A stretch of DNA of 64,000 nt from Xanthomonas vesicatoria ATCC 35937 (GCF_001908725.1 NZ_CP018725.1:620001-684000), one strand, 5' to 3'. Shown: positions 37,466 through 47,449, counted from the stretch's first letter. The notes: generated from the sequence alone by a model not told the origin. Translations and numbers: made by a program.

Positions 37466-37845
37466 TTCGGTTCCTGACATGGGCGTTGTTACGCGGGCCG
37501 CTGAGTCTGAAAGGCCGCATGCCCACGGCATGTGAGGATGCTGCGTGCAACGCGTCGGCAACGGACACCCGCATCGGGAAGCGACTCGAGGGCGCGAGTT
37601 GCGACCCGCACCCGGTGTAAAGCGTGACCACCACGTGCATCCTGCACCTTGCGTCGCACCATTGGCGCCTACAAGCGACCCCGGCTTTATCATCGCCCTG
37701 CACCGCGTTCGAAAGCGACGGTCACTCTGCCCCGACCATGGCGCACGCTCCATCGCAGGCCGTCGCGCTCAACGATCGCGCAGCGCCCGGCATCTGCGAT
37801 ATCCCACGTGTCTGCATGCGTCCCTTTCCAAGAGAGCGCCACACC
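37466..37845. other. Leader region between the stress protein and the pectinesterase
   Basis: 380 bases between divergent genes. The pectinesterase frame is open back to 37624, but the homology and the signal peptide start at 37846. AGAGAG (37831-37836) is the likely ribosome site. I looked for a PIP box (TTCGB-N15-TTCGB) and found none here. Confidence 0.45.
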
Positions 37846-39027
37846 ATGTCCGTCTCGCATATCCGCACGACCTGCATCACCGCTGCGCTGATCAGCCTTG
37901 TCAGCGCCAATGCGGCCGCACTCACCGGCACCGCCTCACGTCCACAACTCACCAACACCGAAGCAAGCACCTATACGATCACCAAAGCGTTGGCCAAAGC
38001 AGGACCGATCAGTGCATTGGTCACCGACAACTGGAATCCCACCGCCGGCGTTGCCTTGCTCAGCGCGGACTATGCAGTGGCCGCCGATGGCTCCGCACGC
38101 TACCGCACCGTGCAGTCGGCGATCGATGCGGCTGTGGCTGCAGGCGGCACCACGCGCCGCTACATCAGCATCAAGGCAGGCACTTATACCGAACTGGTGT
38201 GCGTGCCGACCAACGCGCCACCGTTGACCCTGTTCGGCCTGGGCGCGGCCAAGGCCGACACCGTCATCCGTTTCAATAATGCCAATCCCACGCCCAAGCC
38301 AACCGGCACTGCCAGCCATGCGTGTGCCAGCAATGCATCAGCTACCACGGTAGGCACGTCCAATAGCGCCACGCTGACCGTGCGCGCGGACGATTTCCAG
38401 GCGCGCCACCTGCGGGTGGACAACAATTACGTGGAAGGCACCTATGCGGACAACAATCAAGCGGCTGTTGCGCTGGCGGTGCGTGGGGATAGGGCCAGTT
38501 TCGAAGATGTGCTGGTCACCGGCAACCAGGACACCCTACTGATCAGTGCAACCAACGCAGCCAATGTCATCCGCGCCTATTTCAAGAACAGCACCATCGA
38601 TGGCGATGTGGATTTCATCTTTGGCTCCGGTATCGGCGTATTCGACAACGCAAACATCCGCTCCACCGGCGCCCGTCTGGGAGCCAACCGAGGCGGGTAT
38701 GTCTTTGCACCCAGCACACGCCCCGGCAGCGCCCATGGATTTCTCGCCATCAACAGCAACTTCGTTAGCCTGTCCGATTCACCCGACAACCAGACCTATC
38801 TGGGCCGCGCGTGGGACGAAGGGGTCGGCAATCTGAGTGCTTACGTCAATGGCACCTCGCCCAATGGTCAGGTGACGGTGCGCAACTCCACCCTGGGCAG
38901 CCATATCCGCAAAGCCGCACCCTGGAATGCATCTACGGCCAGTCGTCCCTATTGCAGCAGCGGCTGCACCCATTCGGCAAACCGCTTTTATGAGTACGGC
39001 AACAGCGGTGCCGGTGCCGCCGACTGA
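37846..39027 (+). CDS. Exported pectin methylesterase (CE8)
   Basis: 393 residues with a signal peptide (about 1-26, SANAAA). It removes methyl esters from homogalacturonan in plant cell walls, making it a substrate for polygalacturonase. The right-handed beta-helix shows the CE8 catalytic set: NNQAAVAL (Gln), GNQDTLL (catalytic Asp), GDVDFIFG (second Asp) and YLGRAWDEG (Arg and Trp). Two cysteines near the end (PYCSSGC) may pair. Likely a type II secretion substrate. The polygalacturonase gene follows after 387 bases on the same strand. Confidence 0.93.
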   Translation: MSVSHIRTTCITAALISLVSANAAALTGTASRPQLTNTEASTYTITKALAKAGPISALVTDNWNPTAGVALLSADYAVAADGSARYRTVQSAIDAAVAAGGTTRRYISIKAGTYTELVCVPTNAPPLTLFGLGAAKADTVIRFNNANPTPKPTGTASHACASNASATTVGTSNSATLTVRADDFQARHLRVDNNYVEGTYADNNQAAVALAVRGDRASFEDVLVTGNQDTLLISATNAANVIRAYFKNSTIDGDVDFIFGSGIGVFDNANIRSTGARLGANRGGYVFAPSTRPGSAHGFLAINSNFVSLSDSPDNQTYLGRAWDEGVGNLSAYVNGTSPNGQVTVRNSTLGSHIRKAAPWNASTASRPYCSSGCTHSANRFYEYGNSGAGAAD

Positions 39028-39206
39028 TCACTCGCCAAAAGCGCTGTGGAGTTTTGCAGCGTGTTTGCAGCAGAGCCACGTTCGGCGTGGCACTCGTCGC
39101 CTGTCGGCGATCGGCGTGAAGCGGTCTGCCAACAGGCGATGGTGTTTGACGCGCATCCGTTTACATGATGGTGGCGGTGATTGGAGTGGGCAACGCGTTG
39201 ACAGAC

Positions 39207-39231
39207 TTCGGAGATGCGGCGTCGAGTTCGC
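39207..39231 (+). promoter_or_regulatory. PIP box (HrpX-binding type) of the polygalacturonase gene
   Basis: TTCGG-N15-TTCGC fits the plant-inducible promoter form TTCGB-N15-TTCGB; one base departs from the perfect TTCGC-N15-TTCGC. Exactly 31 bases after it is CAGGCT (39263-39268), which fits the YANNNT -10 rule at the required 30-32 base distance. HrpX, the activator of type III secretion genes, binds such boxes, so this gene probably belongs to the HrpG/HrpX virulence regulon. The start codon is about 150 bases further on. The rest of the 387-base gap shows no gene. Confidence 0.7.
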
Positions 39232-39262
39232 CCCACCGACGTCGGCCGCCAGGATGAGACGC

Positions 39263-39268
39263 CAGGCT
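39263..39268 (+). promoter_or_regulatory. -10 element paired with the PIP box
   Basis: CAGGCT matches YANNNT and begins 32 bases after the last base of the PIP box, the spacing seen in HrpX-dependent promoters. Transcription would start near 39275, leaving a 5' leader of about 140 bases. Confidence 0.55.
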
Positions 39269-39414
39269 TGCGTCTCCCCTGAGCGATCGGCGTAGCGACA
39301 TCGATACATACACGGCATACACTGCGCTTACCTGCACGGTCACACAGCTATCATGCGATATATCGCTGCCGCACGCAGATTGCACCGCCGCCACGCCCCG
39401 TCGGAGCTCTCCCA

Positions 39415-41085
39415 ATGCAGTCCACTTTCACGTTCCCCGCCATCGCGCCCCTGACACTTGCCTTGTTTGGCATGACGAGCTTCCAGGCCGGCGCGGCGCG
39501 ACCGCACGGGCAGGATGTCCCAGACACCGCGCACAGCATCTCCACCCGCTGGGGTGTGGTCCAGCAGCCGCACTTGCCGACCCATATCTGCGCCACGCTC
39601 AAGGCCGCGCTGACGCCGGTGGCCGGTTCGCTGGACACGCTGGACCAGGATCCGGCCCATTCCAAGCGCGATACCGCACGCCTGCAGGCGGCGATTGACG
39701 ACTGTCCTGCCGGCAGCGCGGTGCATCTGGTCCCCGGCGATGCCGGCGAATCCGGCCTGCTCAGCGGGCCGCTGACCATCAAGAGCGGGGTCACGTTGTG
39801 GATCGACCGCGGCGTCACCTTGTTCGGCTCGCGTAATCCGCAGGACTACGACAACGGCCTGGGGACCTGTGGCACCGCCACCAGCGACAAGGCCAAGTCG
39901 TGCAATCCGCTGATCCATCTGTCCGATGCGGCCAACAGCGCCATCGTCGGCGCCGGCAAGATCGACGGCCGTGGCGGCAGCACGCTCACTGCCGGGCCCA
40001 ATGCCGGCAAGGCCAGCTGGTGGGATCTTGCCTATCTCAACGTCACCCGGGGCCTGAGCCAGCATGTACCGCGTCTGCTGCAGATCGACGACAGCACCGA
40101 CATCACGCTATACGACATCACGCTGGAAAACTCGCCCAATTTCCATGTCGTCAGCGACAACGTGGTGGGCCTGACCGCGTGGGGCATCAAGATCCTGGCA
40201 CCCAGCCTGGTCTATTCGCGTCCCGGTTACCGATGCCCGTCCGGCAGCACCCCGGACGTCAATCCGCACGCCACCTGCTTCACCCCGGAAACGGCCAAGA
40301 ACACCGACGGTTTCGACCCCGGTCAGTCGAAGAACGTGTTGCTGGCCTACTCGTACATCGGCACCGGCGATGACGGCGTGGCGATCAAGGCGCATGCCAA
40401 CAGCAAGCGCAGCATCGCCTCGGAAAACATGCTGTTCGCCTACAACCAGTTCTACTACACCCATGGTTTTTCGCTTGGTAGCGAAACCGATTCGGGAATG
40501 CGCCATATCGCCGTGCGCGGCTTGAGCATCGACGGCTTCAACGCCAACGATGTACAGCGCGATCCCTACTCGGCCAACGGCCTGCGCATCAAGTCCGATG
40601 CCTCCCGCGGTGGTCAGGTCTACGACATCAGCTTCGAGAACATCTGCATGCGCGGGGTTGCGCGGCCGCTGGTGTTCGATGCCAACTACGCCAATGCCGC
40701 AACACGCGACAAGCCCCCGCAGTTCAACGGCATCTCGCTCAGCAACGTGCATTCGCTGGGTTCGACCACCTTGGGCGGCGGCGAACTGAGCTTCTATGGA
40801 TACCGCGATGCCAGCATCACCCGGCCGATCACCATCTCGCTGGACAATGTCGTGCTGGAAGGCGGCAAGGTCAGCTTCGCGCAGCCGCATTTCGGCGGGC
40901 CGGCGAGCAACCCGGGGGCGACGCATTTCACCTTCAAGGGTGGCCCGGTGAGCTTTTACGATCAGCTGACGGAGTCGGTGCCCAACGATGTGCAGCTACA
41001 AGGCAAACCCGGCCCTGGCACGCCACTGCAATGCGATGACGCCTTCATCGCCTATCACTCGGTGCTGACGGACTCACCGATTTGA
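39415..41085 (+). CDS. pglA: Exported polygalacturonase (GH28)
   Basis: 556 residues with a signal peptide (about 1-27). It cleaves de-esterified polygalacturonan. All GH28 catalytic motifs are visible: NTDGFD, GTGDDGVAIK (Asp pair), THGFSLGS (His) and LRIKSD. The 110 residues before the beta-helix include several cysteines. It follows the pectin methylesterase and has its own HrpX-type promoter. A gene in this place is called pglA in X. citri. A palindrome 48 bases after the stop may terminate transcription. Confidence 0.95.
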   Translation: MQSTFTFPAIAPLTLALFGMTSFQAGAARPHGQDVPDTAHSISTRWGVVQQPHLPTHICATLKAALTPVAGSLDTLDQDPAHSKRDTARLQAAIDDCPAGSAVHLVPGDAGESGLLSGPLTIKSGVTLWIDRGVTLFGSRNPQDYDNGLGTCGTATSDKAKSCNPLIHLSDAANSAIVGAGKIDGRGGSTLTAGPNAGKASWWDLAYLNVTRGLSQHVPRLLQIDDSTDITLYDITLENSPNFHVVSDNVVGLTAWGIKILAPSLVYSRPGYRCPSGSTPDVNPHATCFTPETAKNTDGFDPGQSKNVLLAYSYIGTGDDGVAIKAHANSKRSIASENMLFAYNQFYYTHGFSLGSETDSGMRHIAVRGLSIDGFNANDVQRDPYSANGLRIKSDASRGGQVYDISFENICMRGVARPLVFDANYANAATRDKPPQFNGISLSNVHSLGSTTLGGGELSFYGYRDASITRPITISLDNVVLEGGKVSFAQPHFGGPASNPGATHFTFKGGPVSFYDQLTESVPNDVQLQGKPGPGTPLQCDDAFIAYHSVLTDSPI

Positions 41086-41132
41086 GTCGAACCAGTTGAG
41101 CGCCAACACAGCAGTCATACGCTGATGCGACG

Positions 41133-41160
41133 CTTGCTGCGATCTGCCGGTCGCAGCAAG
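41133..41160. terminator. Palindrome between the convergent polygalacturonase and phytoene-synthase-like genes
   Basis: CTTGCTGCGA, 8-base loop, TCGCAGCAAG: a perfect 10-base stem about 47 bases after the polygalacturonase stop. No T run on either side, so termination is only a suggestion. Confidence 0.45.
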
Positions 41161-41271
41161 CCATCGGTCCGGAGCCCACCCTGTCGCGGGCTTGCAGGCG
41201 CCGCATTTGGTGAGCCTGCGGCGCACGCCAGTGTGCTTGCACTGTACGGCCATGCAGCGTATCGGTTGCGC

Positions 41272-41961
41272 TCAGTCCGCGCCGCTGGCCGCACGCCAGC
41301 TATGCCACAGTTGCTGCACCGGCGGCGGATAGGCTGCCTTGCCGGCCAGTTCGCGTTGCAGGCGCAGCCGTGCCAGACGCGACCACACTCGATGCGGGCG
41401 CGCCAACGCCGGCTTACGTGGCCATGCGCGCAACAGCTGCGTACGCCAGGCCACCGGGGTGACACCGCCAGGCGCGGCGCTGGCGCCGGCGACGCGTTGC
41501 CGTGCATCCAGCCATTGCACCGACACCGCGCTGGCATCGCCTGGCTGGGTACGCGCAAACAACACCGCTTCCACAGCGACCACCGCCTCGGCAAAGCCGC
41601 GCAGCTGATCCAATGCCTGCTGCAGCGATGCCGGCTGGGCGCGTGCCACCTGCATGGCCGGCAGGGTCTCGGCCAACTGCGCCCACGGCGCACGCACCGG
41701 CTCCAGCACACGTCCCAGCGGATGCCGCGAGCGTTGACCGGACCAGTCGCGCAGCTCCTGCTGCCACCACGCCAGCTTGGCATCGGCCGGCAACGGGTCG
41801 CCGGCGATATTCATGATGTCCTCCCATTCCTGCAGCAAGGCGAACCAGGCCGCGGCCAGGTGCCGCTGCGGTTCGGGAACGAAAGGTTCGGCAACCGACC
41901 ATTCCGGCCAGCGGGTTCGCCACTTGTCGAGAAAACTGTCGAGGGCGCTGGATTGGCTCAT
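41272..41961 (-). CDS. Squalene/phytoene synthase-like protein lacking the aspartate motifs
   Basis: 229 residues. LPADAKLAWWQQELRDW and HPLGRVLEPV resemble the helical start of squalene/phytoene synthases, close to the NDUFAF6-type branch. The DxxxD metal motifs needed to bind prenyl diphosphates are not found, so catalysis is doubtful. It is the last gene after gph (28 bases) on the leftward strand, in a block with ubiG. A role in quinone or respiratory assembly would fit the neighbours but is inference. Confidence 0.65.
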   Translation of the reverse strand: MSQSSALDSFLDKWRTRWPEWSVAEPFVPEPQRHLAAAWFALLQEWEDIMNIAGDPLPADAKLAWWQQELRDWSGQRSRHPLGRVLEPVRAPWAQLAETLPAMQVARAQPASLQQALDQLRGFAEAVVAVEAVLFARTQPGDASAVSVQWLDARQRVAGASAAPGGVTPVAWRTQLLRAWPRKPALARPHRVWSRLARLRLQRELAGKAAYPPPVQQLWHSWRAASGAD

Positions 41962-41989
41962 GGCGGGTCCAGAAAAAAGTCCAGAAAGA

Positions 41990-42655
41990 TCAGGTCTGCG
42001 GCCACGTCGCCGGGTTCCAAAGCTGCTGCGGCTGGTCCACCAGGACGTCGGCCTGCCAGCGTTCCGGCGCATCGTCATGCAGGCGATAGCCCCACAACAC
42101 CGCCACCGACGGCATGTTGGCCGCACGTGCGGCAAGAATGTCGCGCTCATCGTCGCCCACATAGACGCATTGCGCAGGCGCAACACCGAGACGCTCGGCA
42201 GCAGTCAGCAACGGCAGCGGATGCGGCTTGCGCTCAGGCAAGGAATCGCCGCCGATCAACACGGCGCAGCGTTGCTGCCAGCCCAGTTGCGGCAGGATCA
42301 GGCGCGCGAGATATTCGGGCTTGTTGGTGACCACGCCCCAGAGGCAGCCGTCCGCTTCCAAATGCGACAACAGGTCTTCGACACCATCGAACAGCGTCGA
42401 CCGGGTGCCGATCAAGCCTTCGTAGCGACGCAGGAATTCGGGTACCAAGGCGATGCGCGCTGGATCGTCGAGCTCGGCAAAGGCCACGCCAACCATTGCA
42501 CGCGCCCCCTTCGACACCACCGGCCGCAGCTGCTCCAGCGCAATTGGTGCCCGCTCGCGCGCGGCCAGCATTGCATTGACCGTGGCCAGCATATCCGGCG
42601 CGCTATCCAGCAAAGTGCCATCCAGATCGAACAACACCGCGCGCGGAAACCTCAC
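41990..42655 (-). CDS. gph: Phosphoglycolate phosphatase (HAD family)
   Basis: 221 residues with a GTG start. HAD motifs are complete: FDLDGTLLDS (nucleophile Asp at the N-terminus), VVTNKP (Ser/Thr motif II), the lysine in ERKPHPLPLL and YVGDDERDILAA (acidic motif IV). It removes phosphate from 2-phosphoglycolate or acts as a MupP-type muramate phosphatase; proximity to ubiG is common in both annotations, so the substrate is not certain. Confidence 0.88.
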   Translation of the reverse strand: MRFPRAVLFDLDGTLLDSAPDMLATVNAMLAARERAPIALEQLRPVVSKGARAMVGVAFAELDDPARIALVPEFLRRYEGLIGTRSTLFDGVEDLLSHLEADGCLWGVVTNKPEYLARLILPQLGWQQRCAVLIGGDSLPERKPHPLPLLTAAERLGVAPAQCVYVGDDERDILAARAANMPSVAVLWGYRLHDDAPERWQADVLVDQPQQLWNPATWPQT

Positions 42656-42689
42656 AGAACCACCGCCATGCCATCACCAGCAGCAGCAA

Positions 42690-42772
42690 GCAGCGCGGAA
42701 TCGGGCAACGTCAATCCACCGGCCAACCGCGGTTGCGGCTCCCGAACCCCGATTCCCGACTCCCCGCCCGTC
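42690..42772. repeat. Degenerate GGGAATCGGGAAT-family element between ubiG and gph
   Basis: Left GCGCGGAATCGGGCAACG and right CCCCGATTCCCGACTCCCC are imperfect complements, enclosing a GC-rich centre. Same family as the copies at 12229-12346 and 56755-56820. It spans nearly the whole ubiG-gph gap. Confidence 0.5.
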
Positions 42773-43490
42773 ACGGCCTCACCGCGTACGCCAGATAATT
42801 GACCTCGGTGCGTGAGGACAACCGCGCGCGGTTGCGCCACGGCTCGTACAGCATGCCGCTGACGTCTTGCAGCTGCAGGTCGGCGCCGCGCAACCACGCC
42901 GCAAGTTCTGCCGGCTTGATGAAGTCCTCGTAGTGATGGGTGCCTTTGGGCAACAACCGCGCGATGTATTCGGCACCGACCACCGCCAGCGCGAATGCGG
43001 CCGGGGTGCGATTGAGCGTGGACAGGAACAGCTTGCCGCCCGGCTTGAGCAGGCTGGCGCAGGCGCGGATGATCGCGGTCGGGTCCGGCACGTGTTCGAG
43101 CATTTCCATGCAGGTCACTGCATCGAAACTGCCCGGCTGCTCGGCCGCCAGGTCTTCCACCGACTGCACGCGATAATCCACCTGCACGCCCGATTCCAGG
43201 CTATGCAATCGCGCGACCTTGACCAGCTCCGGTGCCAGATCGATCGCCGTGACCTGCGCGCCCAGGCGCGCCATCGACTCGCTGAGCAAGCCGCCACCGC
43301 AGCCGACATCCAGCACGCGTGCGCCGGCCAGCTCCTGCCGCGCGGACACGTACGCAAGGCGCACCGGGTTGAGCGCATGCAACGGCTTCTGCGGGCCGTC
43401 GGCGTCCCACCAGCGGTTGGCCAGCGCGGCAAATTTATCCAGCTCGGCCTGATGGAAATTGCTGGAGGTGGATTGGGTCGTGGGATTCAT
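42771..43490 (-). CDS. ubiG: Ubiquinone biosynthesis O-methyltransferase
   Basis: 239 residues. The SAM-binding motif [20 protein letters not shown] and the post-motifs ([20 protein letters not shown]) identify UbiG, which performs both O-methylations in ubiquinone synthesis. The C-terminal [15 protein letters not shown] stretch is a UbiG mark. It lies between the MTA/SAH deaminase gene (29 bases upstream) and gph; linking a methyltransferase with removal of its by-product SAH makes sense. Confidence 0.95.
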   Translation of the reverse strand: MNPTTQSTSSNFHQAELDKFAALANRWWDADGPQKPLHALNPVRLAYVSARQELAGARVLDVGCGGGLLSESMARLGAQVTAIDLAPELVKVARLHSLESGVQVDYRVQSVEDLAAEQPGSFDAVTCMEMLEHVPDPTAIIRACASLLKPGGKLFLSTLNRTPAAFALAVVGAEYIARLLPKGTHHYEDFIKPAELAAWLRGADLQLQDVSGMLYEPWRNRARLSSRTEVNYLAYAVRP

Positions 43491-43519
43491 GCGGAACTCC
43501 GGGATGCGATGACGCGCGA

Positions 43520-44869
43520 TCAGGCGCGGACGGTGCGGATGCGGTCGCGCCATTGCCGCGCATTGGCGACCAGGGCAGCGGTATCCATGTCGATCAGCTC
43601 GCGCTGCACCAGCTTGGGCTTGCCGGCGATCCACACATCGGTGACCTGATGACGGCCGGCGGCGTAGATCAATTGCGACAGCACATGATGCAACGGCTGG
43701 GTCTCCAGCGCAGACAGATCCACGCAGACCAGATCGGCCTGCTTGCCGACTTCGATCGAGCCGATCTTGTCGCCGAATCCCAATGCGCGCGCGCCGCCCA
43801 GCGTGGCCGCGCGCAGCGTGGTGGCCGCATCCAGCGCGGTGGCATCGTTGGCCACCGCCTTGGCCAGGATCGCCGCAGTTCGGTTTTCGCTGAACATGTC
43901 CAGATCGTTGTTGCTGGCGCAGCCGTCGGTGCCGATGGCCAGGTTCACGCCTGCACGCTGCAGCGCGCAGGCCGGGCAGAAGCCCGACGCCAGTTTGAGG
44001 TTGGATTCGGGGCAATGCACCACGCTGACGCCACGTTCGGCGCACAGATGGATTTCCGCATCGGTGAGCTGGGTCATATGCACGGCGATCAGGCGGTCGT
44101 TGACCAGGCCCAACCGATCCAGACGGGCCAACGGACGCTGGCCGTATTGCTTGACCGAATCGGCCACTTCTTGCGCGGTTTCATGCGTGTGCAGATGCAC
44201 CGGCATGTCCAGCTGGTCGGCGAGCATGCGCACGCGCTCGAAGTTGGCATCGTTCACCGTGTATGGCGCATGCGGTGCGAACGCGGTGCCGATCAGCGGG
44301 TCGTCGCGCCATTGGTCGTGCAGCTCGCCGGCGCGCGCAAAGTATTCGTCGTCCGACGATGCCCAGGCGGTGGGGAAATCGATGATCACCGCGCCGACCA
44401 GTGCGCGGAAACCATGTTGCTTGTAGACCGCCGCCTGCACGTCGGCAAAGAAATAGTTTTCGTTGACGCAGGTGGTACCGCCGCGCAACATTTCGGCGAT
44501 GGCGAGCGTCGTGCCGTCGGCCACGAATTCCGGCCCGATCACCGCCGCTTCCACCGGCCAGATGTGCTGCTGCAGCCACACCATCAACGGCAGATCGTCG
44601 GCGATGCCACGCAGCAGCGTCATCGGGTTATGCGTATGCGCATTGACCAGACCCGGCATCAGCGCCGCCTCCGGGCGCGAGACGGTTTGCTTCGGCGTAA
44701 AGCGCGTACGTGCTTCGGCAGTCGGCAGGATCGCCACGATGACGCCATTGCTGATCGCCACTGCGTGGTTTTCGAGCACCACCGCATGCGGTTCGATCGG
44801 CACGACATAACCGGCTTCGATCAACAGGTCGCATGCGTCGGGAGGGGCATTGGTCATGAGCGGATCCAT
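43520..44869 (-). CDS. mtaD: 5'-methylthioadenosine/S-adenosylhomocysteine deaminase-type amidohydrolase
   Basis: 449 residues of the TRZ/ATZ amidohydrolase family. Metal ligands: [15 protein letters not shown], and [13 protein letters not shown] lies between. The family deaminates SAH, MTA or related adenosines to inosyl compounds, recycling methylation by-products; the neighbouring ubiG fits. The start could be MDPLM or the ATG four codons on (MTNAPP); neither has a good ribosome site. It begins five bases after the exported protein gene. Confidence 0.85.
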   Translation of the reverse strand: MDPLMTNAPPDACDLLIEAGYVVPIEPHAVVLENHAVAISNGVIVAILPTAEARTRFTPKQTVSRPEAALMPGLVNAHTHNPMTLLRGIADDLPLMVWLQQHIWPVEAAVIGPEFVADGTTLAIAEMLRGGTTCVNENYFFADVQAAVYKQHGFRALVGAVIIDFPTAWASSDDEYFARAGELHDQWRDDPLIGTAFAPHAPYTVNDANFERVRMLADQLDMPVHLHTHETAQEVADSVKQYGQRPLARLDRLGLVNDRLIAVHMTQLTDAEIHLCAERGVSVVHCPESNLKLASGFCPACALQRAGVNLAIGTDGCASNNDLDMFSENRTAAILAKAVANDATALDAATTLRAATLGGARALGFGDKIGSIEVGKQADLVCVDLSALETQPLHHVLSQLIYAAGRHQVTDVWIAGKPKLVQRELIDMDTAALVANARQWRDRIRTVRA

Positions 44870-44874
44870 AAGGG

Positions 44875-45723
44875 TTAGTTGTCGAACGGCCAGCCGGTAT
44901 CGCCACCGGCAGCAGGCACGTAGCGTTTGCCGTCATAGCGCAGCACCTGGCGTACCCGACGGGTGCGCTCGGTATCGGTGTCGCTACCCGGCGCGGTCTC
45001 CATGGTGACCACATTGGCGGTCAGGACAATGTCCGCATAGCCGGCATGTACCTGCGGGGCCATGCTCACAGCGACCTTGGCCGTTTCGGTGATGACGCCA
45101 CCCTTGCCCCAACTGCACGGCTCTCCTTTCACGCGCTGCCACGCATAGAGATCCCGCTGCAGCACCGGGCGCAGGCTACGCCCCTCGCGCACCAGCAAGG
45201 TCAATGCCTGGTTGCTGTAGAAATCCGGGCAGCTGGGCCCGCGCGCAGCGCTATGCACCACCAGGCCGATCGCGCGCACGCCCTTGGCCAGGTCGTAGCG
45301 CGCCGTATCCAGCCGCAGGCTGTCGGCAGCGAGTTCGAAGGCGGCGTCCTCACCCATGTCCTGCGCGTAAAACGCCAGCACCTTGCCGCTGGCGGCATCT
45401 AGCATGGCCATGCGCAACTCAAGGTCGCGCTCGCCAGGCGAGGTCTGCGCGTCGCCAGCAAATGCGATCGCCGCCAGCCCGATTGCCGGATCGTTCGGCC
45501 ACGGCTTGCAGGTCTGCGCCACCATCAGGTCGGCGGACACCGCGGCTGCATCGCCACCAGCGACCCCGGATGTTGCGATGGCCGCAACGGCCGCGACGTC
45601 ACCGGCGCCGCAGGTTGCGGCGTTCGATTGCGCAAAGGCCGGGCATGCTGCAAGCGCAGCCCAAAGCCCCGCCAGGACACCGGCACCGCGTACCGCTCGA
45701 CCAGGCCCGTGTCCCAGACGCAT
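44875..45723 (-). CDS. Exported protein of unknown function
   Basis: 282 residues with a signal peptide (about 1-32, AACPAFAQS). The mature part has a cysteine-bearing start (AATCGAG, QTCKPWPND), a middle with ELRMAMLDAASGKVLAFYAQDMGED, a SCPDFYSNQALTLLVREG stretch and an ending VRQVLRYDGKRYVPAAGG. I do not recognise a family; the closing motif resembles proteins that bring a computed value out, as seen in several xanthomonad lipoproteins. It sits five bases from both the deaminase gene and efp, so may belong to that transcript. Confidence 0.7.
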   Translation of the reverse strand: MRLGHGPGRAVRGAGVLAGLWAALAACPAFAQSNAATCGAGDVAAVAAIATSGVAGGDAAAVSADLMVAQTCKPWPNDPAIGLAAIAFAGDAQTSPGERDLELRMAMLDAASGKVLAFYAQDMGEDAAFELAADSLRLDTARYDLAKGVRAIGLVVHSAARGPSCPDFYSNQALTLLVREGRSLRPVLQRDLYAWQRVKGEPCSWGKGGVITETAKVAVSMAPQVHAGYADIVLTANVVTMETAPGSDTDTERTRRVRQVLRYDGKRYVPAAGGDTGWPFDN

Positions 45724-45728
45724 GCGGC

Positions 45729-46295
45729 TTACTTGACGCGCGCCGAGTATTCGCCCGAACGGGTGTCGACCTTGATCACTTCGTCCTGGTTGACGAACAA
45801 CGGCACACGCACCACAGCGCCGGTTTCCAGCGTGGCCGGCTTGCCGCCGCCACCGGAGGTATCGCCGCGCACGCCCGGGTCGGTCTCGGTGATCTTCAGC
45901 TCGACGAAATTCGGTGGCTGCACCCAGATCGGCGCGCCGTTCCACAGCGTCACGATGCAGTCTTCCTCACCCTTGAGCCACTTTTCTGCGCCGCCCATGC
46001 CGGCCTTGTCGGCCTGTACCTGCTCAAAGGATTCCGGATCCATGAAGTGCCAGTACTCGCCATCGCTGTAGAGGTAACGCATGTCGGTATCGACCACGTC
46101 GGCCACTTCCACGTCGTCGGTCGCCTTCATCGTCATTTCAACCACGCGGCCGGACTTGATGAAGCGGTACTTCATGCGGGTAAAGGCCTGGCCCTTGCCC
46201 GGCTTGACGTATTCGGTCTCTGTGATGACCGCCGGTTCGTTGTTGACCAGGATCTTCATGCCGTTCTTGACGTCGTTCATGCCAACAGTGGCCAT
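45729..46295 (-). CDS. efp: Elongation factor P
   Basis: 188 residues with the three beta-barrel domains of EF-P. It rescues ribosomes stalled on proline runs. The tip loop VKPGKGQAF has Lys34, the residue that is beta-lysylated by EpmA/EpmB in gamma-proteobacteria. The epmB gene lies divergently 101 bases away, which supports lysylation rather than rhamnosylation (which uses Arg) in this organism. Confidence 0.97.
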   Translation of the reverse strand: MATVGMNDVKNGMKILVNNEPAVITETEYVKPGKGQAFTRMKYRFIKSGRVVEMTMKATDDVEVADVVDTDMRYLYSDGEYWHFMDPESFEQVQADKAGMGGAEKWLKGEEDCIVTLWNGAPIWVQPPNFVELKITETDPGVRGDTSGGGGKPATLETGAVVRVPLFVNQDEVIKVDTRSGEYSARVK

Positions 46296-46396
46296 GGTGC
46301 AGCTCCTCGATAAGACCTCGACCCGCCACACGGTGGCCGGTCGGATTAGAATGGGGCGCCCGCCGCAACCGGCGGGCATTGGTTTTGTGACCGCAC

Positions 46397-47425
46397 ATGA
46401 TAACCGCAGCCCCCGTCGCCTTACAGCCATCGCCGCCCTCCACCCTGCAGCCGCCGCGCTGGCAGCAGCAGTGGCGCGATGCCGTGCGCGACCCGCGCGT
46501 GTTGCTGGAATTGCTGGGCCTGGACGCGCAGGCAGCAGGCATCAGTGCGGAGGCAGCCGCGCAGTTTCCGCTGCGGGTGCCGCAGGCATTCGTGGCGCGG
46601 ATGCGGCACGGCGACCTTCACGACCCGCTGCTGCGCCAGGTGCTGCCGCTGGATGCAGAAATGCAGCCGGTGCCGGGCTTCGGCCTGGATGCGGTGGGCG
46701 ATGCCGCCGCCAGGACCGCCGCCGGGGTGATCCAGAAATACCGCGGCCGCGCGCTGTTGATCGCCACCGGCAGTTGCGCGGTGCACTGCCGCTACTGCTT
46801 CCGCCGCCACTTCCCCTATGCGGAAGAAACCGCCGCGCGCGAAGGCTGGCGTGAAGCGGTGGACGCGATCGCGGCCGATGCGGACATCGACGAAGTGCTG
46901 CTGTCCGGCGGAGACCCGTTGTCGCTGGCCTCGCCCAAGCTGGCCGAACTCACCGACGCCCTGGCCGCAATCCCCCACCTCAAGCGGCTACGCATCCACA
47001 GCCGCCTGCCGGTTGTGTTGCCTGCACGCGTGGACGCGCCTTTGCTGGCCTGGCTGCGCAGCCTGCCGTGGCCGGTGGCTTTCGTGATCCATGCCAACCA
47101 TGCCAACGAATTCGATGCCGACGTGGACACCGCCATGCGCGCATTGCGCGATGTCGGCGTGCAGTTGCTCAATCAGGCGGTGCTGCTGCGCGGCGTCAAC
47201 GACAGCGTGGACGCGCTGGCCGCGTTGAGCGAACGCAGTTTTGCCGCCGGCGTGTTGCCGTACTACCTGCATCAGCTCGATCGCGTGGCAGGTGTGGCGC
47301 ATTTCGAAGTGGACGACGCCCGCGCCCGCGCCCTGCACGCGGAACTGGCCACGCGCCTGTCCGGCTACCTGGTCCCGCGCCTGGTACGCGAAATCCCCGG
47401 CGATACCGGCAAACGGCCGCTGTAA
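46397..47425 (+). CDS. epmB: EF-P beta-lysylation protein, lysine 2,3-aminomutase-like
   Basis: 342 residues, a radical SAM enzyme that turns L-lysine into (R)-beta-lysine, which EpmA attaches to EF-P. The cluster motif CAVHCRYC (CxxxCxxC) is at about residues 131-138, with FRRHFPY after it and the [11 protein letters not shown]-binding turn. It is the YjeK size, without the extra domain of fermentative lysine aminomutases. Divergent from its target gene efp. epmA is not in the window. Confidence 0.95.
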   Translation: MITAAPVALQPSPPSTLQPPRWQQQWRDAVRDPRVLLELLGLDAQAAGISAEAAAQFPLRVPQAFVARMRHGDLHDPLLRQVLPLDAEMQPVPGFGLDAVGDAAARTAAGVIQKYRGRALLIATGSCAVHCRYCFRRHFPYAEETAAREGWREAVDAIAADADIDEVLLSGGDPLSLASPKLAELTDALAAIPHLKRLRIHSRLPVVLPARVDAPLLAWLRSLPWPVAFVIHANHANEFDADVDTAMRALRDVGVQLLNQAVLLRGVNDSVDALAALSERSFAAGVLPYYLHQLDRVAGVAHFEVDDARARALHAELATRLSGYLVPRLVREIPGDTGKRPL

Positions 47426-47449
47426 CCTACTCCACTCACCATGGTGAAT

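Noticed and set aside
37466..37845. PIP box for the pectinesterase
   Set aside because: No pair of TTCG half-sites at 15-base spacing is found in this region.
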